Assembly (NCBI GenBank): GCA_964385635.1
Contig: CAYLPU010000014.1
Location: forward strand, 5,472-69,471
From: CAYLPU01 sp964385635
GTDB taxonomy: Bacteria > Chloroflexota > Anaerolineae > B4-G1
Length of the DNA stretch: 64,000 bases
Reading direction: 5' to 3'
Numbering within the stretch: the stretch's first letter is position 1; each line of letters begins with the position of its first letter. A model generated the notes under the pieces. It was not told the origin of the DNA, ran no database searches, and saw nothing but the letters and a program-made list of their open reading frames with translations. The translations under genes and the position numbers were made by a program. Of this stretch, positions 55,876-63,879 are shown one piece after another.

Positions 55876-57441
55876 ATGAGTACACAGTATATCATCGCCC
55901 ACGATGTGGGCACGAGCGGCAACAAGGCGGTGCTGGTGGATACGGAGGGAGACATCCGCGCCAGTGCCTTCCAGCCTTACCCAGTCCATTATCCCCGTCC
56001 CGACTGGGCCGAGCAGGAGCCGGAGGACTGGTGGAACGCGATCGTCGCCACCACGCGCCGCGTGTTGGCCCAGTCAGGCGTCCCGCCCCAGGACGTGCTG
56101 GCAATGGTTTATACCACTCAGATGCTGGGCATCGTCCCGATGGGCAGGGTAGGGGCAGGGCTTGTACCCGCCCACGAACCCCTGCGTCCGGCCATCATCT
56201 GGTTGGACGGGCGTGCACCTGGGCAGGCAGAACGGATTATGCGCAAGTTCCTGGGGCGGCGAGTCTTCGCCGCCGTCGCTGGCGCGGAACTTTCTGGCAA
56301 GGACGGCCTGCCCAAGTTACTCTGGCTCAAGGAGAACGAGCCGGAGGTTTACAATGGGATGACCTGCTTCCTCGACGTCAACGGTTACCTCACCTACCGG
56401 GCCACCGGCCGGATGGTCTTCGAGTGGTCGTGCGCGTCCGCTTTCGGGTTTGACCTGAAGAAGAAGGACTGGCTGCAGGGAATCATCCGCTACATTGGGC
56501 TAGACCTGGACAAGTTCCCTCCGCTGGTGCGCTCGATTGACCAGGTGGGGGGACTGACGGCGGTGGCGGCACGGGAGTGTGGCCTGCTTGAGGGAACCCC
56601 CGTCTTCGGCGGCAGCGGGGACGCCCAGTCGGCGGCGGTCGGTTCTGGTGCGGTCGGTGAAGGAGAGGGCCACATCTACCTGGGTACCTCTGGCTGGGTG
56701 GGCGTCGTCACCGAAAAAACTCCCACCGGCCGCCACGGCGTCGCCTCCATCCAGTCCGCCGACCCCGACAAGGCGCTCCTGTTCGCCGAGATGGAGACAG
56801 CAGGAGCGTGCCTCAAGTGGATCGCTGATGAGTTCTACCGCCACGAGCAGGCCGACCCCACCATCTCTAACGTCTACACGCTGATGGACCAGGACGTAGA
56901 GGCCATCCCCCCCGGCTCCGAATACCTGGTCTTCACCCCGTGGATGTACGGAGAGCGGGCGCCCGTCGCCGACACGTGGGTGCGGTCCACTTTCTTCAAC
57001 CTCAGCGCTGACCACACCCGCGAGCACCTGCTGCGGGCAGTCTACGAGGGAGTGGCCTATAACCTGCGCTGGATCGTCGAGATCGTGGAGCATACCTTCG
57101 GCTTCCCGATGCCGGTACTGCGAGTGATCGGCGGGGGAGCGCGAGGTGCACCGTGGATGCAGATCGTCGCCGACGTGACCGGGCGACGGGTGGAGACCGT
57201 GGCCAACCCACAGGAGGCGGGGGCGGTAGGCGCTGCCCTCACCGCCGCCGTCGGGCTGGGGTTGTACTCCGGCTTCGAGGCGCTCAAGAAGGTCGTCCAC
57301 GTGGAGCGGGAGTTCGAGCCCCAGGCGGGCAATGCCAAGGTGTACGACGTCCTCTATGGGGCCTACCGGCGCATCTACGACTCCCTGCGCGGTCTGTACC
57401 GGGAGGTGAACGAGGTGCGGTTTCGAGAGTTCCAGGAGTGA
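55876..57441 (+). CDS. FGGY-family carbohydrate kinase, xylulokinase-like
   Basis: 521 residues. N-terminal phosphate loop AHDVGTSGNKAVLVD, KDGLPKLLWLKENEPEVY, VFGGSGDAQSAAVGSGAV and C-terminal VIGGGARGAPWMQIVADVTGRRV match FGGY kinases. ATG 55876 follows acggaggtc. The exact sugar (xylulose, or another ketose or polyol) cannot be told. Not next to a sugar transporter; the ABC operon at 27-33 kb could feed it. Confidence 0.92.
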   Translation: MSTQYIIAHDVGTSGNKAVLVDTEGDIRASAFQPYPVHYPRPDWAEQEPEDWWNAIVATTRRVLAQSGVPPQDVLAMVYTTQMLGIVPMGRVGAGLVPAHEPLRPAIIWLDGRAPGQAERIMRKFLGRRVFAAVAGAELSGKDGLPKLLWLKENEPEVYNGMTCFLDVNGYLTYRATGRMVFEWSCASAFGFDLKKKDWLQGIIRYIGLDLDKFPPLVRSIDQVGGLTAVAARECGLLEGTPVFGGSGDAQSAAVGSGAVGEGEGHIYLGTSGWVGVVTEKTPTGRHGVASIQSADPDKALLFAEMETAGACLKWIADEFYRHEQADPTISNVYTLMDQDVEAIPPGSEYLVFTPWMYGERAPVADTWVRSTFFNLSADHTREHLLRAVYEGVAYNLRWIVEIVEHTFGFPMPVLRVIGGGARGAPWMQIVADVTGRRVETVANPQEAGAVGAALTAAVGLGLYSGFEALKKVVHVEREFEPQAGNAKVYDVLYGAYRRIYDSLRGLYREVNEVRFREFQE

Positions 57442-57543
57442 GGTAGGGCCAATGCCTCCTTCTATTCAAGAATCTCTGCGCCTATGCGTCTCTGCGTTAA
57501 AAATCGCCCTTCATTCAGGGGCGGGAGAAAGGGAGTATCGGCC

Positions 57544-58773
57544 TTGACCGCTTTGCTCAAACTGACCTTCGTCTTCGTTGGAATTGTGCTGTTGCTGAAC
57601 CGTAAGTGGAATCTGGGACCATTGCTCCTGCTCGCCTCCGTGACAGTTGGTCTCCTCTTCGCCCACCCGCTCCCAGAGATCGGGCGCGACGTCCTCCTGG
57701 CCACTGTTGACCCGTTGACCCTGCGGCTGTCGCTGGCTATTGTGTTGATCATGATCCTGGCGGAACTGCTGCGCCAGACCACTGGACTGCAGGGGATGGT
57801 CGAATCGCTCCAGGCGCTGATTCCCAACGGGCGCATCGTCATCGCGGCGCTCCCGGCTCTGGTGGGGCTCCTGCCGATGGTTGGCGGGGCCATGTTCTCG
57901 GCGCCGATGGTGGACGAGGTGGGCGACCGGATGGGAGTGAATGGGGAACGCAAGACCTTCGTTAACTACTGGTTCCGTCACATCTGGGAACCGGTTTTCC
58001 CGCTCTATCCCTCTATGATGCTCGCAGCGGCGCTGATGGGCCTGACGACGACCCAATTGGCAGGGGCGACGTGGCCACTGACAGTGGCAGCAGTCGTAGG
58101 AGGCCTGCTCTTTGGTCTGCTGGGGTTGCCCCGGCAAAGCAGCGGCGATGCACCTCCGATCCCCCGCGCGCAAAGCCTGTGGGTCTTAGCGACGAGTGTC
58201 TGGCCCATCGCGCTCGTCATCATCCTCTCGCTGACCCTCCCTGTTGACGAGCGGCTCACCCTGATCCTCAGCCTGCTGGTGACCATCACACTGATGATGA
58301 CGGTCAAGCGCGTCCCGCTGCGCGACCTGGGGACGATACTTCGTGAGCGCGTCCCCTGGAACTCGGTAGCGGTCATCTTCGGCGCACTGATCTTCCGGCG
58401 CGTGCTGGATAGCAGTGGCGCTATCATCGCTACTTCAGACGCTTTGACCGCCCTGCACGTCCCGCTAGAGATGGTTGCCTTTGGGGCGCCTTTCGTCGCT
58501 GGCCTGCTGACCGGCCTGATAGGGGCGGCCTTCAGCATCGGCTTCCCGGTGATATTGCCGCTGGTGGTCGTGGATGGGGGAGTCGTCGCGCCGGGGTGGG
58601 CGGCCTGGCTAGTGGCAGGGGGTTTCTTGGGAGCGATGTTCTCCCCTGTTCACCTCTGCCTATCGCTGACCCGTGTCTACTTCAAGGCTGAGTGGGGGCC
58701 GGTCTACCGCCTCATCGCGCCGTCGGCGCTATTGGTGGTGGCGACGGGCATGGGGATATTGTTACTCTCCTAG
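57544..58773 (+). CDS. DUF401-family membrane permease
   Basis: About ten transmembrane segments. VGIVLLLNRKWNLGPLLLLASV, LPALVGLLPMVGGAMFSAPMVDEVG and NYWFRHIWEPVFPLYPSMMLA are typical of DUF401 proteins, which resemble anion or gluconate permeases. I favour TTG 57544 (after gggagta); the frame is open from 57484, but there it covers a simple repeat (ctctgcg-type, 57473-57500). About 409 residues. Substrate unknown. Confidence 0.8.
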   Translation: MTALLKLTFVFVGIVLLLNRKWNLGPLLLLASVTVGLLFAHPLPEIGRDVLLATVDPLTLRLSLAIVLIMILAELLRQTTGLQGMVESLQALIPNGRIVIAALPALVGLLPMVGGAMFSAPMVDEVGDRMGVNGERKTFVNYWFRHIWEPVFPLYPSMMLAAALMGLTTTQLAGATWPLTVAAVVGGLLFGLLGLPRQSSGDAPPIPRAQSLWVLATSVWPIALVIILSLTLPVDERLTLILSLLVTITLMMTVKRVPLRDLGTILRERVPWNSVAVIFGALIFRRVLDSSGAIIATSDALTALHVPLEMVAFGAPFVAGLLTGLIGAAFSIGFPVILPLVVVDGGVVAPGWAAWLVAGGFLGAMFSPVHLCLSLTRVYFKAEWGPVYRLIAPSALLVVATGMGILLLS

Positions 58774-58800
58774 ATTCACATCACGAGAAGGGAGCCAGTC

Positions 58801-58992
58801 ATGCCCGCCATTCCGCCCCTCCTGTTGAAAAAACTGTACGTCAAGCAGTCCCTTCATCTCGAGGGTGACGGCTTTGCCCTCGACCTCAACAATGTCATCG
58901 CCCCTGGTACCATCATCGCCTTCACCGGTCTCAATGTGGATGGTCAGGCGATGGGTCCCACGCAGGTCCACCCTCATCCCATCGGACAGTAG
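58801..58992 (+). CDS. Short protein, likely truncated
   Basis: 63 residues: PAIPPLLLKKLYVKQSLHLE, GDGFALDLNNVIAPGTIIAF and GLNVDG. It looks like the N-terminal part of a longer beta-rich protein whose end has been lost after ~residue 52. Good ATG after gaagggag. Family not recognised. The following 70 bases show no gene. Confidence 0.55.
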   Translation: MPAIPPLLLKKLYVKQSLHLEGDGFALDLNNVIAPGTIIAFTGLNVDGQAMGPTQVHPHPIGQ

Positions 58993-59062
58993 CCCGCGCT
59001 CGGTGATGGGAGTTTGACATCTTCCAGGTTCGCGGTAAACTGGTGACCGAGGAGATGCAGTG

Positions 59063-59440
59063 ATGGTACAGTATCACGTTGTCCTAATACCGGCCGAGGA
59101 AGGAGGGCACACAGTGGTTGTGCCTGCTCTGCCTGGCTGTGTGTCAGAGGGGGACACTGAAGAAGATGCACTGGAGAATGTCAAGGATGCCATAGCAGGC
59201 TGGCTGACCGTCGCACGAAAACGCGGGCTGTACATCCCCGCGCCCGACCAGGTGAAACTGAGTGAAGTGGGAGTGCCAGGGAAAGAAACCGGGTTTTTTC
59301 TGAAAAACCCGGTTTCTCATCTGTCAAACCCCAGTCCCGTGTCCGTACCCTGGCACAACAAAGATCTGAAACGAGGAACGATGGCGGAGATCATCCGTCA
59401 GGCTGGCCTTACGCGGGAAGAGTTTCTGGACTTACTGTAG
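59063..59440 (+). CDS. hicB: HicB antitoxin fused through a palindrome to a HicA tail
   Basis: Residues 1-~72 are a HicB antitoxin (YHVVLIPAEEGGHTVVVPAL, PGCVSEGDTEEDALENVKDA). Residues ~74-85 (KETGFFLKNPVS) come from the palindrome at 59284-59317. The last ~33 residues (VSVPWHNKDLKRGTMAEIIR, QAGLTREEFLDLL) match the C terminus of a HicA toxin. The catalytic-His-bearing front of HicA is missing. ATG 59063 is preferred over GTG 59060. Confidence 0.8.
   Translation: MVQYHVVLIPAEEGGHTVVVPALPGCVSEGDTEEDALENVKDAIAGWLTVARKRGLYIPAPDQVKLSEVGVPGKETGFFLKNPVSHLSNPSPVSVPWHNKDLKRGTMAEIIRQAGLTREEFLDLL
59284..59317. repeat. GAAACCGGG palindrome (14-bp arms)
   Basis: GAAACCGGGTTTTT / AAAAACCCGGTTTC with a TCTG loop, in frame at the HicB-HicA join. 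Same family as 48153-48183. Confidence 0.85.
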
Positions 59441-59478
59441 GTACCAGTGGCCGATCTCGGATTCGCCCAGCAGATAGA

Positions 59479-62400
59479 ATGACGATGAGGCCGGACAACT
59501 CTCAACCCTCCCCCCGCTGGCCCTTCGCCATAGCGCTGCTGCTCGTCTTACTCGTCGCGGCGGCGCTGCGGCTGTACCGCCTGCCCGAACTGCCCCTCGG
59601 CCTCCACTACGACGAGGCAGCCAATGGCATCCTGGCCGGCGAGATTGCCCGCGGAGTCAAGACCCCCGTCTTTATCCCCTCCTACACCGGCAAAGAGGTG
59701 CTGTTTTTCTATTGGGCCGCACTGTGGATGAAACTGCTCGGCGCGACCCCGATGGCGCTGCGGCTGAGCGCGGCCCTGGTGGGGTTGGCGACCGTCGCGG
59801 CGACCGTCTGGGCAGTGCGCGAGTTGTTACACGGGCGGCGCGACGGGGGCTGGGTTTCGCTCCTCACCGGGGCCTTCCTCGCCACCTCTTTCTGGCACCT
59901 CATCCTCAGCCGCTACGGATTCCGCGCCGTGACCCAGCCGCTCATGCAGGCGCTGACCGTCGCAGCGCTTTGGCGGGGGCTGCGCCTGGGTAACCCTTCT
60001 CGCCCCAACCAGCCAACCAACCATCCATCTGCTCCCTGGCTCATCCTGGCTGGTTTTTTCTGTGGCCTGACCGCCTACACCTACCTGGCCGCCCGCGCTT
60101 TCCCCATCCCGCTGGCGGCGGCACTGCTGACCCTGCTCGTCGCCGACCGCCGCCATCGCCGCGCCCGTCTGGGCCAACTGGCCCTCTTCGTCGTCGCCGC
60201 CGCGCTGGTGTTAGCCCCGCTGGCCTACTACTGGCTGGCCCACCCTGGCACTTTCCTGACCCGCACGCAGCAGGTCGCCGCCGGCAGTTGGGCTGGAGCC
60301 TGGGCCGGGTTTCGCGCCTGCCTGGGCCTGTTCTTCCTCCGGGGCGATCCCTACATCCGCTTCAACCTCCCCGGCCGCCCCCTCTTCGACCCCATCACCG
60401 CCGTCCTGTTCCTCCTGGGCCTCCTCGCCCTCATCAAATCCCAAATCAAACCCCAACCCCCCAGCACCCGGCCCCCAGCACCCGATACCCAATACCCAAT
60501 ATCTAATACCCAATATCCAATATCCAATACCCAATACCCAATACCCAATACCCAGCATCCAGCATCCAGTCACCTGCATCTCGCCTCCCGCGTCTTCCTC
60601 CTTACCTCTCTCCCCATCATGTTGCTCCCCAGTGCTCTGGCCGTCGGCGACGTCACCCCTAGCAACCTGCGCGCCGCCGGCCTCCTGCCCTTCGTCTACC
60701 TCTTCCCCGCCCTGGGCCTATCAGTTCTCAAGTCTCAAATCTCAAATCTCAAATCTCAAATCCCGCGCCATCTGCCATTTGCCCCCCGTCCTCCGTCCTC
60801 CGTCCTCCGTCATTCTCTACCCTCCATTCTCCATTCTACATTCTTCCTTCTCCTCCTCGCTACTTTGGCCTTCGCCGCCCCCCCCGCCTACTTCCGCGAC
60901 TGGGCCTCCGCCGCCGCCCTCTACTACGCCGCCGATGGTGACCTGGCCGATGTCGCTGCCTACCTGAACCAGGCTGGCCCGGCCGACGCCACCCCCTACG
61001 TCGCCAGCATCCACTATCGCCACCCTACACTCGCCTTCCTGGCCGAGGATTATGGGACGATCCGCTGGCTCACCGGTGGGAGAACCGTCGTCTTTCCGGC
61101 GCAGGGAGAGGCGCTCTTGATCTTCCCCCGCTCCGCGTCGGAGCACCTGGCCTGGGTGCAGGCAGTGCTGCCGGATGGCTCCCTCGTCGCCGCCCCTCCC
61201 GGCCCCGACGGCGCGCCCGCTTTTCACGTCTACCGCGTCGGGCCTGCCCCCGACGGCTCGACGGAGACCGCCGAGGTTCCGGCTCCCACCCATCCACTGA
61301 CCGCTGACCTGGCCCACGCTGTTCTTTTGCTCGGCTACGATGTGATCGGCGAGCCCACTTCCGGCAAACGCGCCGAGGTCGCCGTCTGGTTCCGCGTGCT
61401 GAACATCCCCGACCAGGGAGACTATGGCCCCATCGCCCGGCTCACCGACCCCTGGGGCTTCGTCTGGGGGGAGACCCAGCCCTTCCACTACCCCTCCGAG
61501 CAGTGGACGGCCGGCGAGTGGGTAGTGGACCACCTCTCGATCCCGGTCGCACCGGGCGCGCCTCCCGGCGACTACCTGGTCCGCTTCGGCCTCTACTCCG
61601 CGAGCGGTGACTCCCTGCTGCCCCTGCTCGACGACGCCGGCCGTTATGCCGGCACCACCGTCCAACTGCCCATCCTGCTGGCCCGCGCCGCAGGGCCTGC
61701 CCTGAGCGAAGTCGAAGAGCCTGCCCTGAGCGGAGCCGAAGGGTCGCCCGACCCCGACGATCTGGACATCCGCACCCGCCTGGACGCCCGCACCGGCGGG
61801 CTGACGCTGCTGGGGGCGAACCTGGACACGACCAGCGCTCGGCCCGGCGAGCGGCTCTACCTGACCCTCTTCTGGCGGGCTGACGAGGTTCCTCTGCCCG
61901 GCTACGACGTCCATCTCACGCTGGGTGATACGACCCTCTACGCGGGCGCTCCCGTCCACGGGACCTACCCCACCTCCGGCTGGACTGCTGGCGAGATTGT
62001 CGTGGACCGTTACGACCCGCGCCTGCCGCGTGACACACCGCCGGGCGACTACCCCTTGCGGCTCCGCCTGGGCGACAATTCGGCAGGTTCCGGGGAAAGC
62101 CAGCCGCTCGACCTGGGTCTCGTCACCGTGCAGGCTATAGACCGCGCCTTCGACCTCCCGCCCATCTCCCACCCGCTCACCGCCACCCTCGGCGACCAGG
62201 TCGAACTGCTCGGCTACGACCTATCGGCGGAAACCGTCGCGCCAGGAGATACGCTCACCCTCACCCTGTACTGGCGGGCGCTGGCCGAGATGGACGAGGA
62301 CTACACCGTCTTCGTCCACCTCCTGACCCCTGATGGCTCGATGGCTGGCCAGCGGGACAACCAGCCGGTCGGTTCCAGTTACCCGACCAGCCTGTGGCTG

Positions 62401-62574
62401 GCTGGCGAGGTCGTCGCCGACGTATACGAGATCCCCGTCCGCGCCGGCGGAGCGCCGGGCGCGCACAACCTGGAGGTGGGGATGTACGTCGCCGAGACCG
62501 GCGCGCGCCTTCGTATCGGTAGTAGCGCCGACGATGCGGTCCTCCTCCAGACGGTCACCGTCACCGGCCCGTAG
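59479..62574 (+). CDS. Large ArnT/PMT-like glycosyltransferase (GT39/83 type)
   Basis: 1031 residues. Residues ~14-480 form a polytopic glycosyltransferase with the acidic catalytic motif LHYDEAANGIL in the first outside loop and about ten membrane helices. Residues ~610-1031 hold three similar beta-sandwich modules (each ~110-130 residues, with LGYD..., TAGE/LAGE-(V/I)V-D and PPGDY/PGAHNL blocks). Low-complexity insertions lie at residues ~333-365 (TQYPISN repeats) and ~415-435, and a CCCTGAGC repeat at ~740-755. Probably uses polyprenyl-phosphate sugars; acceptor unknown. Confidence 0.88.
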   Translation: MTMRPDNSQPSPRWPFAIALLLVLLVAAALRLYRLPELPLGLHYDEAANGILAGEIARGVKTPVFIPSYTGKEVLFFYWAALWMKLLGATPMALRLSAALVGLATVAATVWAVRELLHGRRDGGWVSLLTGAFLATSFWHLILSRYGFRAVTQPLMQALTVAALWRGLRLGNPSRPNQPTNHPSAPWLILAGFFCGLTAYTYLAARAFPIPLAAALLTLLVADRRHRRARLGQLALFVVAAALVLAPLAYYWLAHPGTFLTRTQQVAAGSWAGAWAGFRACLGLFFLRGDPYIRFNLPGRPLFDPITAVLFLLGLLALIKSQIKPQPPSTRPPAPDTQYPISNTQYPISNTQYPIPNTQHPASSHLHLASRVFLLTSLPIMLLPSALAVGDVTPSNLRAAGLLPFVYLFPALGLSVLKSQISNLKSQIPRHLPFAPRPPSSVLRHSLPSILHSTFFLLLLATLAFAAPPAYFRDWASAAALYYAADGDLADVAAYLNQAGPADATPYVASIHYRHPTLAFLAEDYGTIRWLTGGRTVVFPAQGEALLIFPRSASEHLAWVQAVLPDGSLVAAPPGPDGAPAFHVYRVGPAPDGSTETAEVPAPTHPLTADLAHAVLLLGYDVIGEPTSGKRAEVAVWFRVLNIPDQGDYGPIARLTDPWGFVWGETQPFHYPSEQWTAGEWVVDHLSIPVAPGAPPGDYLVRFGLYSASGDSLLPLLDDAGRYAGTTVQLPILLARAAGPALSEVEEPALSGAEGSPDPDDLDIRTRLDARTGGLTLLGANLDTTSARPGERLYLTLFWRADEVPLPGYDVHLTLGDTTLYAGAPVHGTYPTSGWTAGEIVVDRYDPRLPRDTPPGDYPLRLRLGDNSAGSGESQPLDLGLVTVQAIDRAFDLPPISHPLTATLGDQVELLGYDLSAETVAPGDTLTLTLYWRALAEMDEDYTVFVHLLTPDGSMAGQRDNQPVGSSYPTSLWLAGEVVADVYEIPVRAGGAPGAHNLEVGMYVAETGARLRIGSSADDAVLLQTVTVTGP
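60480..60570 (+). repeat. Microsatellite-like tract (AATACCC/AATATCC units)
   Basis: About ten units of aataccc, aatatcc or aatatct, in frame in the glycosyltransferase, coding NTQYPIS-type repeats. Lies between two membrane segments. Confidence 0.9.
60726..60765 (+). repeat. CTCAAAT tandem tract
   Basis: Four to five units of tctcaaa in frame, followed by cgtcctc repeats at ~60788-60810. Codes LKSQISN-type residues; second low-complexity insertion of the same gene. Confidence 0.85.
61696..61743. repeat. Two tandem CCCTGAGCG repeats in a gene
   Basis: cctgccctgagcgaagtcgaa and cctgccctgagcggagccgaa side by side, in frame, coding PALSEVEE and PALSGAEG. Located in the junction between two beta modules. 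Confidence 0.85.
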
Positions 62575-62933
62575 GCCTGGCACGGCGCGTCCGGTCAATC
62601 GTCAGTTGACCAATCCCGTGGTGCTCTGTCCCTCCTGCGGCCGGGTGATGCAGCGACGACCCATCCTCCGTTCCCAGGGGCGCTGCCCTCCTTGAGCAGT
62701 GCCGGTGAGAACATAACGGCTCTCGAGGACACAGGCGATGGCTCCAGGCGTCCTCAGTTCCGCCTGCCTGGTGACAGGCAAAACCATGCCGTCAGGCCGC
62801 TCATCCGGCTGCTCTTCGATCCCCCCAGGCACCGCTCTGAGGTGAGGACATTGACAACTTGCCAAACCCCACCTGTATGGGGCGAACTTGTCTCCATCTG
62901 CCCCTCGTATGCCCGCTTCCCCGCACAACCGTT
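62575..62933. other. Intergenic region without a clear gene
   Basis: Open frames here on both strands lack family resemblance or start signals. A short frame with CPSCGRVMQRRP (62629-62695) looks like a zinc-ribbon remnant. Otherwise nothing recognised. Confidence 0.5.
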
Positions 62934-62962
62934 TTGCCTTAAATTCCAAATACGAGTACAAT
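62934..62962 (+). promoter_or_regulatory. Sigma-70 promoter ahead of the cassette
   Basis: TTGCCT, 17-base spacer, TACAAT, about 110 bases before the concanavalin-like gene and just upstream of the attC-like site. Confidence 0.6.
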
Positions 62963-62979
62963 ACGTAGCACCCGGCTTA

Positions 62980-63033
62980 GTTCAACACGGATTATGTGGC
63001 GGCTACGCGCCACATGAATCCTTATCGTTAGGT
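62980..63033 (+). other. attC-like recombination site
   Basis: Core GTTCAAC (RYYYAAC form) at 62980-62986 and GTTAGGT (GTTRRRY form) at 63027-63033 flank a 13-pair imperfect palindrome (GGATT-ATGTGGCG against CGCCACAT-G-AATCC) with one extrahelical G. That layout is the signature of integron attC sites. No integrase gene is in the window. Confidence 0.6.
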
Positions 63034-63073
63034 GCAGTTCGCTCAGATCATCCAAAACAAAGGAGGCGTTGAG

Positions 63074-63802
63074 ATGAGACTCAAACTTGCTTGTCTTGTC
63101 TGCACTATGGCAGCCGCTGTTGGTGTGGTGGGTTTGTTGCTGGCTATGCTATCTTCAGCAAGCGCGGGCCCTTTGACACCCTCAGCAAGCACCTGGACTG
63201 ACGACTTTGACAGCTCAGCTCTCGACAGTCGGTGGTCGTGGATATACGAAGACCCCGCCCATTGGAGCCTGGCCGCACACCCCGGTTTCCTGCGCATCAC
63301 CACACAACAAGAGAACAGAAACCTACTGGTTCAGAACGCGCCCGCCGGAGACTTTGAGATTCGGACGCGAGTGCTCTTCACGCCAACTGAGGATTTCCAG
63401 CAAGCTGGCTTGATAATCTACCAGGACGGTACCAACCAGTTGACACTGATCCGTGCCTATTGTGACTACTCTCCACCGACCTGTGTTGGCAACGGCATTT
63501 ACTTCGACCACGTCGAAGGTGGGAGTCTTGTTGGCAGCAACTTCGCAATGACGACGACCGTCCAGGGGGAAGCTTACTTGAGGCTGATACGAAAAGGCAG
63601 TGTCTTTACTGGCTCTGTCAGCACCGATGGGATGAGTTGGACATTGGTAGGCACACACACGGCGGCATTCACAGCAACGAGAATTGGCTTGAGCGCTCGC
63701 AACTTCTCGAGTGCTACCGAGATTCCGGCTGACTTCGATTTCTTCCGGCTGGATGACAACTCGTATCGGGTACTCCTGCCCCTGGTGATCAGGAACTACT
63801 GA
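63074..63802 (+). CDS. Secreted concanavalin-like (DUF1349-type) protein
   Basis: 242 residues. Signal peptide (residues ~5-32, ending ASAG), then one beta-jelly-roll domain: DDFDSSALDSRWSWIYEDP, FLRITTQQENRNLLVQNAPAG, FEIRTRVLFTPTEDFQQAGLIIYQDG, resembling the C-terminal domain of GH43 xylosidases and DUF1349. It ends in YRVLLPLVIRNY, a short tail of possible sorting use. ATG 63074 after aggaggcgttgag. Flanked by attC-type cores, so likely an integron cassette gene. Confidence 0.82.
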   Translation: MRLKLACLVCTMAAAVGVVGLLLAMLSSASAGPLTPSASTWTDDFDSSALDSRWSWIYEDPAHWSLAAHPGFLRITTQQENRNLLVQNAPAGDFEIRTRVLFTPTEDFQQAGLIIYQDGTNQLTLIRAYCDYSPPTCVGNGIYFDHVEGGSLVGSNFAMTTTVQGEAYLRLIRKGSVFTGSVSTDGMSWTLVGTHTAAFTATRIGLSARNFSSATEIPADFDFFRLDDNSYRVLLPLVIRNY

Positions 63803-63864
63803 GAGTGTTCCGCGTCAAGAAGAGCACTGACGAAACACTGAGAGCAAAGCAGCGGGCGAACTGC

Positions 63865-63879
63865 GCCTAACATCCGCTG
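63865..63879 (+). other. Second attC core, interrupted
   Basis: GCCTAAC (RYYYAAC form), then ATCCGCTG, which could be the left arm of an attC hairpin. The core is complementary to the GTTAGGT at the cassette's left end at six of seven positions plus one wobble pair, as expected for one circular cassette. The right arm is not found before the window ends. Confidence 0.45.

Noticed and set aside
60480..60570. CRISPR or iteron array
   Set aside because: Short degenerate 7-base units in a coding frame; no spacers and no replication gene nearby.
60817..62172. 451-codon open frame on - across the glycosyltransferase
   Set aside because: Shadow of the real gene; Gly/Val/Gln-rich composition and no family resemblance.
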